The notes: generated by a model not told the origin, from the sequence alone. DNA of 45,449 nucleotides from Lachnospiraceae bacterium (GCA_022510565.1 JAFLTE010000019.1:1-45449), one strand, 5' to 3'; counted from the stretch's first letter, positions 32,538 to 40,546 are shown. Made by a program: numbers and translations.

Positions 32538-34178
32538 CTACTCTTGTGTGCTCTCTTGTGCTTCTTCCGCTTCCAGCTCCTCGGGTCTGTCATGTACATC
32601 CCGATAAATCGCTGCAACCGAGAAGTTGACAGAAACTGTACCCGACTCTTCATCGACATTCTCCACAATAGAGTTTACCGTTACGCTGGCAGGATACAAA
32701 CTATTAAAGGTACGAAGCTGCTCTATGGCAACCGCAGCCTCACTCTTCGTACTCACATTCATGTTAATCGCTATGCCGTCCAAGTTACTCGTAAAGTTGA
32801 CTACGTGCACATTCGCCGGAAGCTTATCTTCCAGTTCTTCCAGAAACTCTACCAGTTCCTCGTTCCTGTTCTCCGTGACAGAGTACATCGCCTGCACCAG
32901 ATTATAGGAAGTCTGTGTCGCAACATACTCATTGTAAATCGGAATAATTGCCTCTAAGCTGCTGTTGCGTGCTCTAAGCTCCATGTTCTGGCGTTCCGCT
33001 TCCATAAATCTTAAGACAGAAACCGCGGCAAGCGCTACACCCGCTACAATACCAAGTGCCAGAATCGTGTATGCAATGGGAGCTCCGTTAAAGCCGCCCT
33101 TGCTGTCACTTGCAGCACCGTCTTTCGCTTTGCCCTTACTCTTCTTCTTCTCATCCTTCTTAAATCCGAGCGGAGCAGCCGCCGCACCTACGCAGGCAAC
33201 GTAACCGCCGTAAAACTGAGTTCTGAAACTCTTCTCCAGATTCCAGCCCTCAACCTGACGCAACGGCTCAACCGCATAACCGATTTCCTTCGACAGGAAA
33301 TCAACCATACCCTTGATATCCGCGCCGATACCCGTTATGTATATCTTCTCCACGGGAGCATCCGTATTGTGGGATGCATAATAGTCAACAACTCTCGAAA
33401 TACCGCCCGCCAAAGGCTCCAACGCCTCAATAATTTCCGGGAAGACCGTACAATCATTCAGAGACATGGCATCCATAGCGTCAACTACCGTATCCGTATT
33501 CGCCCACCGAGTGGACTCCATAATCGTCTGAATCGCATCATCCACGCCGTAGGACACGTTTCTTGTAAAAGTAAGCATCGAGTTCTGGACTGCCATCACG
33601 AGAGTAGAACGCTCGTCAATCTTAACAACAAGACACGTCTCATGTGCCGCCTTATCCTTAGCTACCTGGAAAATACTGTTGCCGGCATAGTCTATGGCTG
33701 CCAGCTCCAAGTTCAGTGCCTTCGCCAACTCATAGTAACCGTCTAAGAGAGTCTGCGGAGCAGCCATCACGAGCAGTTTATACTGCTGTGAGCCTTTTTC
33801 CTCACCCACGATACCTAAGATATTGTACGCAAGCTCATACTGGCTTAAGTCCACCGGGAAATACTCTGACGCATTGGCGACAACCACATCCGCGATACGG
33901 TTCTCCTTAACGAGTGGAACCATAACCTCACGGCTGGCAATCTTACCCGAAGTAATCGTGAACATTACCTGCTTAGCCGCCATCTTGCTCCCCGCCAGTT
34001 CCTTCTTAAAAGCCTCGATGTACTCAGGTGTTGCCCTCAACATACCGTCATTGATCACACCTTCCGGTGTGGGCATCGTAAAACGCCTGTATACCCTGTG
34101 TGATTTCGCCTTGTAATCGACCTCACAGACTCTTGTCAGTGAATATCCGATTTCAATACTTATTACTTTACCGGCCAT
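32538..34178 (-). CDS. pilM: PilM-PilN fusion, type IV pilus assembly platform
   Basis: PilM is a cytoplasmic actin-like ATPase that binds PilN; here both lie in one 546-aa chain. The N-terminal PilM half (about 1-340) starts GKVISIEIGYSLTRVCEVDY and includes VAKIDERSTLVMAVQ-like phosphate-binding residues (VVKIDERSTLVMAV) and VEKIYITGIGADIKGM. A Lys-rich linker (about 345-365) leads to a TM segment (about 372-393, IAYTILALGIVAGVALAAV), a coiled coil, and a PilN-like domain with LEELEDKLPANVHVVNFTSN and TKSEAAVAIEQLRTFN. No separate pilN gene is present, which supports the fusion. AAAGGAG precedes the ATG. Confidence 0.85.
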   Translation of the reverse strand: MAGKVISIEIGYSLTRVCEVDYKAKSHRVYRRFTMPTPEGVINDGMLRATPEYIEAFKKELAGSKMAAKQVMFTITSGKIASREVMVPLVKENRIADVVVANASEYFPVDLSQYELAYNILGIVGEEKGSQQYKLLVMAAPQTLLDGYYELAKALNLELAAIDYAGNSIFQVAKDKAAHETCLVVKIDERSTLVMAVQNSMLTFTRNVSYGVDDAIQTIMESTRWANTDTVVDAMDAMSLNDCTVFPEIIEALEPLAGGISRVVDYYASHNTDAPVEKIYITGIGADIKGMVDFLSKEIGYAVEPLRQVEGWNLEKSFRTQFYGGYVACVGAAAAPLGFKKDEKKKSKGKAKDGAASDSKGGFNGAPIAYTILALGIVAGVALAAVSVLRFMEAERQNMELRARNSSLEAIIPIYNEYVATQTSYNLVQAMYSVTENRNEELVEFLEELEDKLPANVHVVNFTSNLDGIAINMNVSTKSEAAVAIEQLRTFNSLYPASVTVNSIVENVDEESGTVSVNFSVAAIYRDVHDRPEELEAEEAQESTQE

Positions 34179-34263
34179 TAATCGTTTTCTCCTTTCGATT
34201 TACCGTTTGTATATCTCTATAAAATATCTGCTTTTGTTTCTAAACAGACCGTTATTATCCTAT

Positions 34264-35016
34264 TTAAAATAGTCCCAGATACCACGCAAGCATCTGATCG
34301 CCCCACAGCGCCGCGATAAAAACACCGGCGGACAGATACGGACCCATCGCCAACACGCGGTCCTCGCCGCTCAACTTCATGCGGGCTACATGTATGACGG
34401 CTCCCAATATACATCCTAACAAAAAAGCAATGATAATTAACTTCCAGCCAAGGAAGAGCCCACAAGCTGCCATCAGCTTCACATCTCCGCCGCCGATTGC
34501 CCTGCCCCTGCTGGCATAGTAGAGAATAGCTAAAACTGCACTGACAGCCAAGAAGCCGATCAGATAACTTAGGAAGTTACGATAGTCCAAGGCTACCCGA
34601 ATCAGCCCCAGCGCCAGTATAAACAGATTGATTCCAAATGGAATCTCATAAGTTCTAAAGTCGATTACGCTCAATACGATAAGCGCCGACGCAAGTAAAC
34701 AGTAGAGTAGGGAATCTACGTTTACCCCATGTTGTAATACGATGATTACGTATAAGATTCCGTTCATTGCCTCAATCAGAGGATACTGGACGGAGAGCTT
34801 CGCTTTACACATACGACATCGTCCCCGCAGAAACAGATAACTGAACAGAGGAAACATATCGTACCATCTCAGTTGTCCGCCGCACGACATACAGTGCGAT
34901 CTGGTTTTCACGATATCCTCATGCTCCGGAATGCGATAGATGCAGACATTTAGGAAACTGCCGATCACAATACCGAAGATGAATATAAATAAGTAGAAAA
35001 TGATATCTGCGAGCAT
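34264..35016 (-). CDS. pilD: Prepilin peptidase (type IV leader peptidase), PilD/GspO family
   Basis: PilD cleaves the leader of prepilins after Gly and methylates the new N-terminus; it acts in the membrane. The 250-aa protein has the N-terminal FGIVIGSFLNVCIYRIPEHE motif, the two CxxC pairs CMSC and CRMC of the methylase domain, and the two catalytic Asp residues in VLSVIDFRTYEIP and AIGGGDVKLM. Six to seven further hydrophobic segments are visible. I chose the ATG at 35016 (AAGGACAG upstream); a 30-codon longer frame runs through a structured leader and is less likely. It processes the five prepilins of this locus. Confidence 0.95.
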   Translation of the reverse strand: MLADIIFYLFIFIFGIVIGSFLNVCIYRIPEHEDIVKTRSHCMSCGGQLRWYDMFPLFSYLFLRGRCRMCKAKLSVQYPLIEAMNGILYVIIVLQHGVNVDSLLYCLLASALIVLSVIDFRTYEIPFGINLFILALGLIRVALDYRNFLSYLIGFLAVSAVLAILYYASRGRAIGGGDVKLMAACGLFLGWKLIIIAFLLGCILGAVIHVARMKLSGEDRVLAMGPYLSAGVFIAALWGDQMLAWYLGLF

Positions 35017-35070
35017 TGTCACTGTCCTTGTGTAAAGGTTATCTGTAAAACCACGCAAACGGCACATAAA

Positions 35071-35145
35071 CGACTGATGCAGTCGCCAAGTACCGGTGGG
35101 TTTCATCGGTCACCGGCTACAGGAATCCTGCAGCCATATGTGACC
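35071..35145 (-). ncRNA. Structured leader of the prepilin peptidase gene (unidentified)
   Basis: A 38-nt hairpin (35108-35145) has stems GGTCAC/GTGACC and GGCTACAGG/CCTGCAGCC. A second stem, CCGGTG (35093-35098) with CACCGG (35111-35116), overlaps it, so the two cannot form together. A third, CGACTG/CAGTCG, lies at 35071-35085. The element sits 55-130 bases before the pilD start. No known riboswitch consensus (c-di-GMP-I, c-di-GMP-II, T-box, cobalamin) could be fitted. Confidence 0.45.
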
Positions 35146-35179
35146 AATAAAGTTATGTTTAAACTAAGATGTAACATTT

Positions 35180-35282
35180 CATGTGAACTCCCATATATAA
35201 CCAGAGTATAATCTCGCGTAGGGATGAGATTTCACATGGTTCTCACAACAGTTGCCTGTGTGATGTCAGCAAAGGTTTGCTG
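35180..35282. other. pilA-pilD gap: further inverted repeats, no gene
   Basis: CATGTGAA (35180-35187) pairs with TTCACATG (35231-35238), and CAGCAAA (35267-35273) with TTTGCTG (35276-35282), the latter just after the pilA stop and lacking a U-tract. No clear promoter was found. With the leader element, about 280 bp between pilA and pilD is non-coding. Confidence 0.4.
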
Positions 35283-35294
35283 TTGAAGGTTAGA

Positions 35295-35789
35295 TTAATA
35301 AGTATAACCTGAAGCAGAGGAGACACCCAAAGCTGCCAAGAAATCTGTCAGGGCATTAGTGCCACCGTCAGCAGCATATTTCCAGTCGATACCGCCCTGA
35401 GCATTGCCTGTTCCCTGAAGTTTGTATGCAGTCCATTTATTCTTACTGCTGCACTTAATCTCGGTGACTGTTAAATCGGTCTCTTGCAATGCTAAAGCAG
35501 CAAAGCTGTTACCGCCATCAGTATAATCCTGTGTGATATTACCGCCAGTAGCAGTAATGGTGATTTCAACTGTCGAGCCGTTCGGAAGACCTACTACTGC
35601 ATCAGGGTCGGCGGAATAAACCTCAAGCGCTGTCTTAATCTCCGTGATGTTCTGCAAGTCTGTTGAGTTACGTGACTTCTCTACGTATTTCAGATACTGA
35701 GGAGCCAGTACTACGATCAGGATAGCCATGATGGCGATAACGATGATCAACTCAACAAGTGAAAAACCTTTGTTATTCATTTTTTTCAT
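35295..35789 (-). CDS. pilA: Major type IV pilin
   Basis: A 164-aa type IVa-type prepilin. The leader MKKMNNKG/F is short (8 residues), followed by FSLVELIIVIAIMAILIVVL with Glu at +5, and a helix continuing to EVYSA. The globular domain has GGNITQDYTDGG, a single Cys (EIKCSSKNKW) and a glycine-rich end with DFLAALGVSSASGYTY. Size and simple architecture, unlike its giant neighbours, suggest that it is the main pilus subunit. AGGAGAGG precedes the ATG. It sits alone between pilC and pilD with structured gaps on both sides, which could set higher mRNA levels. Confidence 0.9.
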   Translation of the reverse strand: MKKMNNKGFSLVELIIVIAIMAILIVVLAPQYLKYVEKSRNSTDLQNITEIKTALEVYSADPDAVVGLPNGSTVEITITATGGNITQDYTDGGNSFAALALQETDLTVTEIKCSSKNKWTAYKLQGTGNAQGGIDWKYAADGGTNALTDFLAALGVSSASGYTY

Positions 35790-35829
35790 TTCTTCTTTCC
35801 TCTCCTTTTCTTTTTTTTGTTTTGTAGAA

Positions 35830-35890
35830 CCGACACTATGTCGGCCCCTATATCTTAAACACAGTGACTCCCTACGGCCACCATGTTTAA
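35830..35890 (-). promoter_or_regulatory. Intercistronic hairpins between pilC and pilA
   Basis: TTAAACA (35855-35861) pairs perfectly with TGTTTAA (35884-35890), enclosing GTGAC/GCCAC; a second stem CCGACA/TGTCGG lies at 35830-35844. No U-run follows, so they look like RNA-processing or stability hairpins rather than terminators. No clear promoter for pilA is seen. Confidence 0.5.
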
Positions 35891-35906
35891 TTCATTTTAA
35901 CTCATA

Positions 35907-37121
35907 TTATAAGTTATCCAGAGCCGCGTACATTGTTACCATAGGTGCCATAACCGCTCCGATCAGTACGCCGACGATACAAGCAAGCACGATAATAATC
36001 ATCGGCTCCATCGCAGCCATCAACGACTGTACCGCCATCTCCACTTCTTCCTCATAATAATCCGCCAGCTTGTTCAGCATATCCTCAGTGGAACCTGCCT
36101 CCTCACCGATACGAACCATATGATACACCATAGGCGGGAACAATCCGCAACTCTGCAGGGGCTGTGACATCGGCACACCGATCATAATCTGCTCCACCGC
36201 TGCTTTTAACGCCTCTTTAAACCATATATTGCCCATCGTATCCGCCACGATATCCACCGCTTCCACCAACGGGACACCCGCCGTCAACAGTGTACTTAAC
36301 GTCCTCGCCATCTGGGAAGATGCGGATTTCACAACTAAGTTCTTGATTGCCGGAATCTTAAGCGCCAGTTTACCGAATAAGTGTTTACCGGAATTCGTCT
36401 TCGCAAAAGTCCTGATTGCAAACACGGCTGCGATAATAACGGGAACGATTATGTACCAGTAATTCTGAATGAAGTTACTCATCGCCACAACCGCTTTGGT
36501 GATGCCCGGCAGCTCCGTGCCCAGTTCCTCGAACATGTCCATGTATCTGGGAATAACGAATACCAACATGACGATAACGACCGCTACGGCCACACACGCA
36601 ACCACAATCGGGTAAATCATGGCTTTCTTGACGAGTGCCTGCGTCTTCGCCGACTTCTCGAACTGGACCGCCATACGCTCCATCGCCGTCTCCAGACTAC
36701 CCGAAGCCTCGCCCGCTCTCGCCATCTGAATTAACAATTCAGGGAACACATTGTCATGCTGCGCCAGTGAATCCGCGAAACTTTCACCCTTCTCAACATC
36801 GGCGCGAACCGCATATAATGCTTTCTGCAGCTTCACATTCTCCGTCTGCTCCGCAAGCATATTCAAAGTCTGTATAATGGTAACACCGGCACGCGTAATA
36901 CTTGCGAACTGCCGGCAGAACACCGCCAAATCTCTGGGGGTAGGCTTGCCGCCGAAATCGATACTGATATCCTTCGTCAGCATACTCTGCTCGTTCAACT
37001 CCAAGACAATCAAGCCCTGATTCTTCAGGTCTCTCGTTACCTGCTCTCTGTTGTCGGCATCTCTGCTGCCCTTAATTTCCTTACCGCTCTTGTCGACTGC
37101 GACGTAGCCCCATGTCGCCAT
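35907..37121 (-). CDS. pilC: PilC, type IV pilus platform protein (GspF family)
   Basis: PilC is the polytopic inner-membrane platform that links the PilB/PilT ATPases to pilin assembly. The 404-aa protein has two GspF domains: the first with DLAVFCRQFASITRAGVTIIQTLNMLAEQTEN, the second with SQMARTLSTLLTAGVPLVEAVDIVADTMGN. Three TM segments are visible (about 170-192, 220-242 and 372-400). The characteristic LPELLIQMARAGEASGSLE-like motif (VFPELLIQMARAGEASGSLE) and VYHMVRIGEEAGSTEDML are both present. GGAGG is 6 bases before the ATG. Expressed from its own promoter after a long leader. Confidence 0.96.
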   Translation of the reverse strand: MATWGYVAVDKSGKEIKGSRDADNREQVTRDLKNQGLIVLELNEQSMLTKDISIDFGGKPTPRDLAVFCRQFASITRAGVTIIQTLNMLAEQTENVKLQKALYAVRADVEKGESFADSLAQHDNVFPELLIQMARAGEASGSLETAMERMAVQFEKSAKTQALVKKAMIYPIVVACVAVAVVIVMLVFVIPRYMDMFEELGTELPGITKAVVAMSNFIQNYWYIIVPVIIAAVFAIRTFAKTNSGKHLFGKLALKIPAIKNLVVKSASSQMARTLSTLLTAGVPLVEAVDIVADTMGNIWFKEALKAAVEQIMIGVPMSQPLQSCGLFPPMVYHMVRIGEEAGSTEDMLNKLADYYEEEVEMAVQSLMAAMEPMIIIVLACIVGVLIGAVMAPMVTMYAALDNL

Positions 37122-37300
37122 AACATACCTCCATGTGCTTTAACCATACCGTTATATCTTATGTATCTGCAGCACCAACAAACTCGGATTACTTCACAAA
37201 CATCTTATTTGCGTACGAAAAGCAGCGCACCACGGCGCTTCCTATTTAATATATCGGTATAGATTGCTTATTCCTAAAGATTAACTAGTACTTTATATCT
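37122..37300 (-). promoter_or_regulatory. Long structured 5' leader of pilC
   Basis: About 180 bases separate the predicted start of transcription from the pilC ATG. CGGTAT (37255-37260, minus ATACCG) pairs with ATACCG (37146-37151) and the adjacent ATAT/TTATAT adds 5 bp, so a long stem could close a 100-base domain that includes the GAAGCGC/GCGCT hairpin (near 37221-37240). It matches no riboswitch consensus that I know. Confidence 0.4.
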
Positions 37301-37306
37301 AGAATC

Positions 37307-37335
37307 ATCATATCAAATAAATGTCATTTACGCAA
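37307..37335 (-). promoter_or_regulatory. SigA-type promoter of the pilC operon
   Basis: On the minus strand TTGCGT (37330-37335) and TATGAT (37307-37312) are 17 bases apart. The operon downstream runs from pilC to the 1730-aa protein (18 kb), with no terminator seen inside it. Confidence 0.6.
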
Positions 37336-37510
37336 TCGTTTTCGCATTTTTTCTTAAAATTCTCTTAAATTTCTACTTGGAATATTTTTTACATATTCGC
37401 TTTAAAATCCGCAATACTTGTTTTTTTGGTTTGTGTTTTCTGTTTCTATGGGGTGTTGCAGCACAGTGATTTAGAGATTGTATAGATTTTCAGAAGTATT
37501 GTTAACGTTT
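37316..37510. other. AT-rich gap upstream of pilC, no gene
   Basis: The gap 37122-37624 has no plausible coding frame. Apart from the promoters and leader listed separately, I see a near-palindrome GTGTTGCAGCAC (37453-37464) and GATTTTCAGAAGTAT (37485-37499), which fits a CodY box at 11 of 15 positions. Confidence 0.4.
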
Positions 37511-37610
37511 TTGCGTTTGTTGTATTTCCCCATTATAATCAAATCAGCAGCCCGCATAACGCCACATCACTGCCAAACGCAGGCATATGACATTATGTGC
37601 AGGCTGCTAT
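37511..37610 (+). ncRNA. Putative plus-strand promoter and structured RNA opposite the pilB 3' end
   Basis: TTGCGT (37511-37516), 17 bases, TATAAT (37534-37539) on the plus strand, pointing into the end of pilB (which is on the other strand). The predicted RNA would begin with a hairpin in which AGCAGCC (37546-37552) pairs with GGCTGCT (37602-37608) and 5 further pairs form inside. If transcribed beyond the hairpin it would be antisense to pilB. It is the only plus-strand signal I could support in the window. The -35 element matches the consensus at TTG only, so this is a candidate. Confidence 0.4.
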
Positions 37611-37624
37611 AATATATCACCTCA

Positions 37625-39316
37625 TTAAATATCGAAGGACACCCTCATCATCTCAGGGATGGAGGTAATTCCTTCAAGCACATACTTGGTTGCACTCATA
37701 CGCAGAGTACTCATACCTTCTTCCAGTGCCTTGTTCTTAATCTCCTCAGCATTGCCGCCCTTGCTGATGATGGTCTTAAGAGGCTGGGTCACTTCCATAA
37801 TCTCATAGACACCGATACGCCCTCTGAATCCGGTATTATCACATCTCGAACAACCACACGGCTCGTAGACGGTAATATCCTCATCCGGTTTTCTCATCAG
37901 CAGCTCTAAATCATCCGCATCGGCTTTCTTGGGTTTCTTGCAGTCCGGACACAGACGGCGCACAAGACGCTGTGCGATAACACCAATCGTCGCATCGGCA
38001 ATCAGGTAAGGCTCGATACCCATATCCGCAAGACGGGTGATTGTACTCGCCGCAGAGTTGGTATGCAGTGTGGACACTACCAAGTGTCCGGTGATGGATG
38101 CCTGCACCGCGATAGATGCAGTTTCCTGGTCACGAATCTCACCGATCATAATGATGTCCGGGTCCTGACGCAGGATGGAACGCAGCGCCGAAGCAAAGGT
38201 CAGATTCGCTTTATTATTAACCTGCACCTGATTAATACCGTCTATGTTCGCCTCTACCGGGTCTTCTACGGTGATAATGTTTACATCTTCTTTATTCAAC
38301 TCACTCAGAGCGGTATACAATGTGGTGGACTTACCACTACCGGTCGGACCGGTAACGAGTATGATACCATGCGGATTCATTAAAATGTGATCAAACTTCT
38401 TCAGTTCATCAGGTTTGAAACCTAACTGGCTCTTCTCTCTGGAGAGTGCATTCTTCGAGGTAAGACGCATAACAATCTTCTCGCCGTAAACCGTAGGCAG
38501 GATGGAAACACGGATATCATACTCACGTCTGTCTACAACCTGCGTGATACGTCCGTCCTGCGGTTTTCTCTTCTCGGAGATATCCATACCGCCGATAATC
38601 TTAATACGTGCAACCATAGCCGGCAAAAGTCGTATGTTGTAGGTCGCTTTCTCATACAGCGCACCGTCGATACGGTAACGGATACGCACCTGCTTCTCCA
38701 TAGGCTCAATATGAATATCGGAAGCACGCTGTCTGACCGCCTGGTCAATCATACCTTTGACAAGCTGTACGATAGGGGAGTTGTTGACATCCTCACTGTA
38801 GAGGTCTTCCTGCTCCTCCATCTGGCTTTCTTTCTCTCTGGTATATTCTTCCAGTGCGGATTTCATATCCGCCTGTCCATAATATTGGTCAATCGCCAAC
38901 ATGACACCACTCGTGGTAGCCACCACAGGCTCCACCTGCATATTGGTGATAATATTAATATCGTCGAGAGCCGCCATATCCATGGGGTCAGCCATGGCCA
39001 AACGAATCATCATAGAATCCGGCGATAATTCAAATGGCAATACCTTGTACTTCTTGGCCACGTTGGCAGGCACCAATTTCAGTACTTCAGGGTCGACTTC
39101 TATGTTCTGCAGCTCGACCATCTCATAGCGAAGCTGACTACTAAGTGCTCTGGCTATGTTATCTTCGCTCACAAGCCCTTCATCGACGAGAACCTCGCCC
39201 AGTTTACGACCCGTGCCTTTCTGACGTGCCAGTCCTTTTTCCAAATCCTGCTCGGTAATGACGCCACTATTTACCAATACGTCACCAAGACGCAATTTCT
39301 TTCTGTTAAAATCCAT
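37625..39316 (-). CDS. pilB: PilB, type IV pilus extension ATPase (GspE family)
   Basis: PilB powers pilus extension. The 563-aa protein contains an N-terminal GspE-N domain (RKKLRLGDVLVNSGVITEQD; LRYEMVELQNIEVDPEVL), the ATPase core with Walker A GPTGSGKSTT (about residue 326), the Asp box VEDPVEANIDGINQVQVN, Walker B IIMIGEIRDQETA and the His box GHLVVSTLHTN, and the tetracysteine motif CPDC...CGCSRCDNTGFRG, with IGVYEIMEV after it. PilT lacks the N-terminal domain and the cysteines, so extension ATPase is clear. Its own promoter lies at 39369-39398. Confidence 0.97.
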   Translation of the reverse strand: MDFNRKKLRLGDVLVNSGVITEQDLEKGLARQKGTGRKLGEVLVDEGLVSEDNIARALSSQLRYEMVELQNIEVDPEVLKLVPANVAKKYKVLPFELSPDSMMIRLAMADPMDMAALDDINIITNMQVEPVVATTSGVMLAIDQYYGQADMKSALEEYTREKESQMEEQEDLYSEDVNNSPIVQLVKGMIDQAVRQRASDIHIEPMEKQVRIRYRIDGALYEKATYNIRLLPAMVARIKIIGGMDISEKRKPQDGRITQVVDRREYDIRVSILPTVYGEKIVMRLTSKNALSREKSQLGFKPDELKKFDHILMNPHGIILVTGPTGSGKSTTLYTALSELNKEDVNIITVEDPVEANIDGINQVQVNNKANLTFASALRSILRQDPDIIMIGEIRDQETASIAVQASITGHLVVSTLHTNSAASTITRLADMGIEPYLIADATIGVIAQRLVRRLCPDCKKPKKADADDLELLMRKPDEDITVYEPCGCSRCDNTGFRGRIGVYEIMEVTQPLKTIISKGGNAEEIKNKALEEGMSTLRMSATKYVLEGITSIPEMMRVSFDI

Positions 39317-39368
39317 TTATTTCATCCCCTATTCTTTCTCTCGCAGGCAATTGCTTTGAGTGTTATAT

Positions 39369-39398
39369 ATTTTACCACAAAATACCCCAATATGCCAA
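39369..39398 (-). promoter_or_regulatory. SigA-type promoter of pilB
   Basis: On the minus strand TTGGCA (39393-39398) and TAAAAT (39369-39374) are 18 bases apart, about 55 bases before the pilB start and just after the dprA stop. No terminator was seen between dprA and pilB. Confidence 0.55.
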
Positions 39399-39421
39399 GT
39401 AATATTCTAGATTTCGCATTT

Positions 39422-40546
39422 TTATACTTTGCGCACATAATAGTTTCCGCTAATTCTTTCTGCATATCCGTCGGCACACATCTGCAACAGCTCCAGATAA
39501 AGCTCCGATACCGTTATGGAGCTGTCGTAAGTGTCCGCATATTTTTGCTGCAGCGCCTCCGCGGACTCAGGTTGATAGTCCAGCAGTTTAAAAAGCCGTC
39601 CTCGCACGCCGTTCATCACAGGAGGGTACTGCCGTCCGGGCACTGTGCGCATATTGCAGTCCGGCATTAGCTCACAGAGCATTTCCTGCGGTGAAAGCGC
39701 CGGTGATGCGCCTTGCCTGATTAGTCTGTTACATCCCCTGCTCAAGGGATCCGTGACTCTTCCGGGCAGAGCGTACACTTCCCTGCCCTGCTCCAGTGCC
39801 ATATCCACGGTGATAAGGGTGCCGCTTCTCTCTTTGGCTTCAATCACAAGCACACTGTCGCACAGTCCGCTGATAATGCGGTTTCTGGGCGGAAAAAGCA
39901 CGGCGCGCGGCTCGATTCCGAGTGGATACTCAGAGCAGATACCGCCCTGTGCAATCAACTGCTCATAGAGCGATTTGTTTTCGGGCGGATAGCAGATATC
40001 CACGCCACAGCCCAATACACCTAGAGAATAACCGCCCGCGTCCAAAGCCGCCTGCTGCCCGATGCCGTCAATTCCCCTGGCCATCCCGCTGACAATCTGC
40101 ACACCTTCTCTTGCAAGTGTCTCCCCGAACTGTCTCGCCATGGCCTTGCCATATGCAGAGCAGTTTCGCGCACCGATAATGGCAATTGTCATCTCATCAT
40201 CTCTGGGCAGCTTACCCACGTAATAGAGCGCAAAAGGTGCATCGGGGATATGCATGAGTTTCTTCGGATAGTCTTCTTCACCCATGTATACAAAAGAAAC
40301 TCCTCTGTCAGTCATTCTCTCATACTCCGCCATCACGTCATATGTTGCGGCGGATTCTTCGAGAAGTTTTGTCTTCGCTTGGTATCTGCTGCTCACTTTA
40401 TCCTTCAGACGCCCTTGCCTTGCCATCTTATAAATCTCTTCCGGTGACGATATAGCGGATATCTTCTTAAGAAACCCTCCGTTCCCCATACCCACCGCCT
40501 GAAACAGCCACTGCATATACGCTCTGTCCGATTCCCTCTGCGTCAT
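39422..40546 (-). CDS. dprA: DprA (Smf), DNA-processing protein of natural transformation
   Basis: DprA loads RecA on incoming single-stranded DNA. The 374-aa protein has an N-terminal helical (SAM/HhH-like) region, then the Rossmann-type fold with AIIGARNCSAYGKAMARQF, VSGMARGIDGIGQQAALDAGG, LGCGVDICYPPENKSLYEQL and SGTLITVDMALEQGREVYALPG, all diagnostic, and a C-terminal winged-helix end (VSELYLELLQMCADGYAERI). It overlaps comM by 4 bases. In Bacillus dprA precedes topA; here the pilus locus lies between them. Confidence 0.97.
   Translation of the reverse strand: MTQRESDRAYMQWLFQAVGMGNGGFLKKISAISSPEEIYKMARQGRLKDKVSSRYQAKTKLLEESAATYDVMAEYERMTDRGVSFVYMGEEDYPKKLMHIPDAPFALYYVGKLPRDDEMTIAIIGARNCSAYGKAMARQFGETLAREGVQIVSGMARGIDGIGQQAALDAGGYSLGVLGCGVDICYPPENKSLYEQLIAQGGICSEYPLGIEPRAVLFPPRNRIISGLCDSVLVIEAKERSGTLITVDMALEQGREVYALPGRVTDPLSRGCNRLIRQGASPALSPQEMLCELMPDCNMRTVPGRQYPPVMNGVRGRLFKLLDYQPESAEALQQKYADTYDSSITVSELYLELLQMCADGYAERISGNYYVRKV

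Noticed and set aside
35017..35106. 30-codon N-terminal extension of the prepilin peptidase
   Set aside because: The longer frame would translate the structured leader, gives a start without a ribosome site, and puts unusual residues before the conserved membrane helix.
35060..35145. Known riboswitch (c-di-GMP-I/II, cobalamin, T-box) before pilD
   Set aside because: Conserved core sequences of these classes are not found; only a generic structured element can be claimed.
37250..37280. A second CCGATAT (SigD -10 sequence) in the pilC leader at 37251-37257
   Set aside because: The region 14-16 bases upstream has only TAGG or similar, a poor -35, and a better SigA-type promoter lies 50 bp upstream. 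The bases also take part in the proposed leader stem.
37122..37300. c-di-GMP riboswitch before pilC
   Set aside because: Attractive given pilus control in Clostridioides difficile, but neither class core could be aligned by eye.
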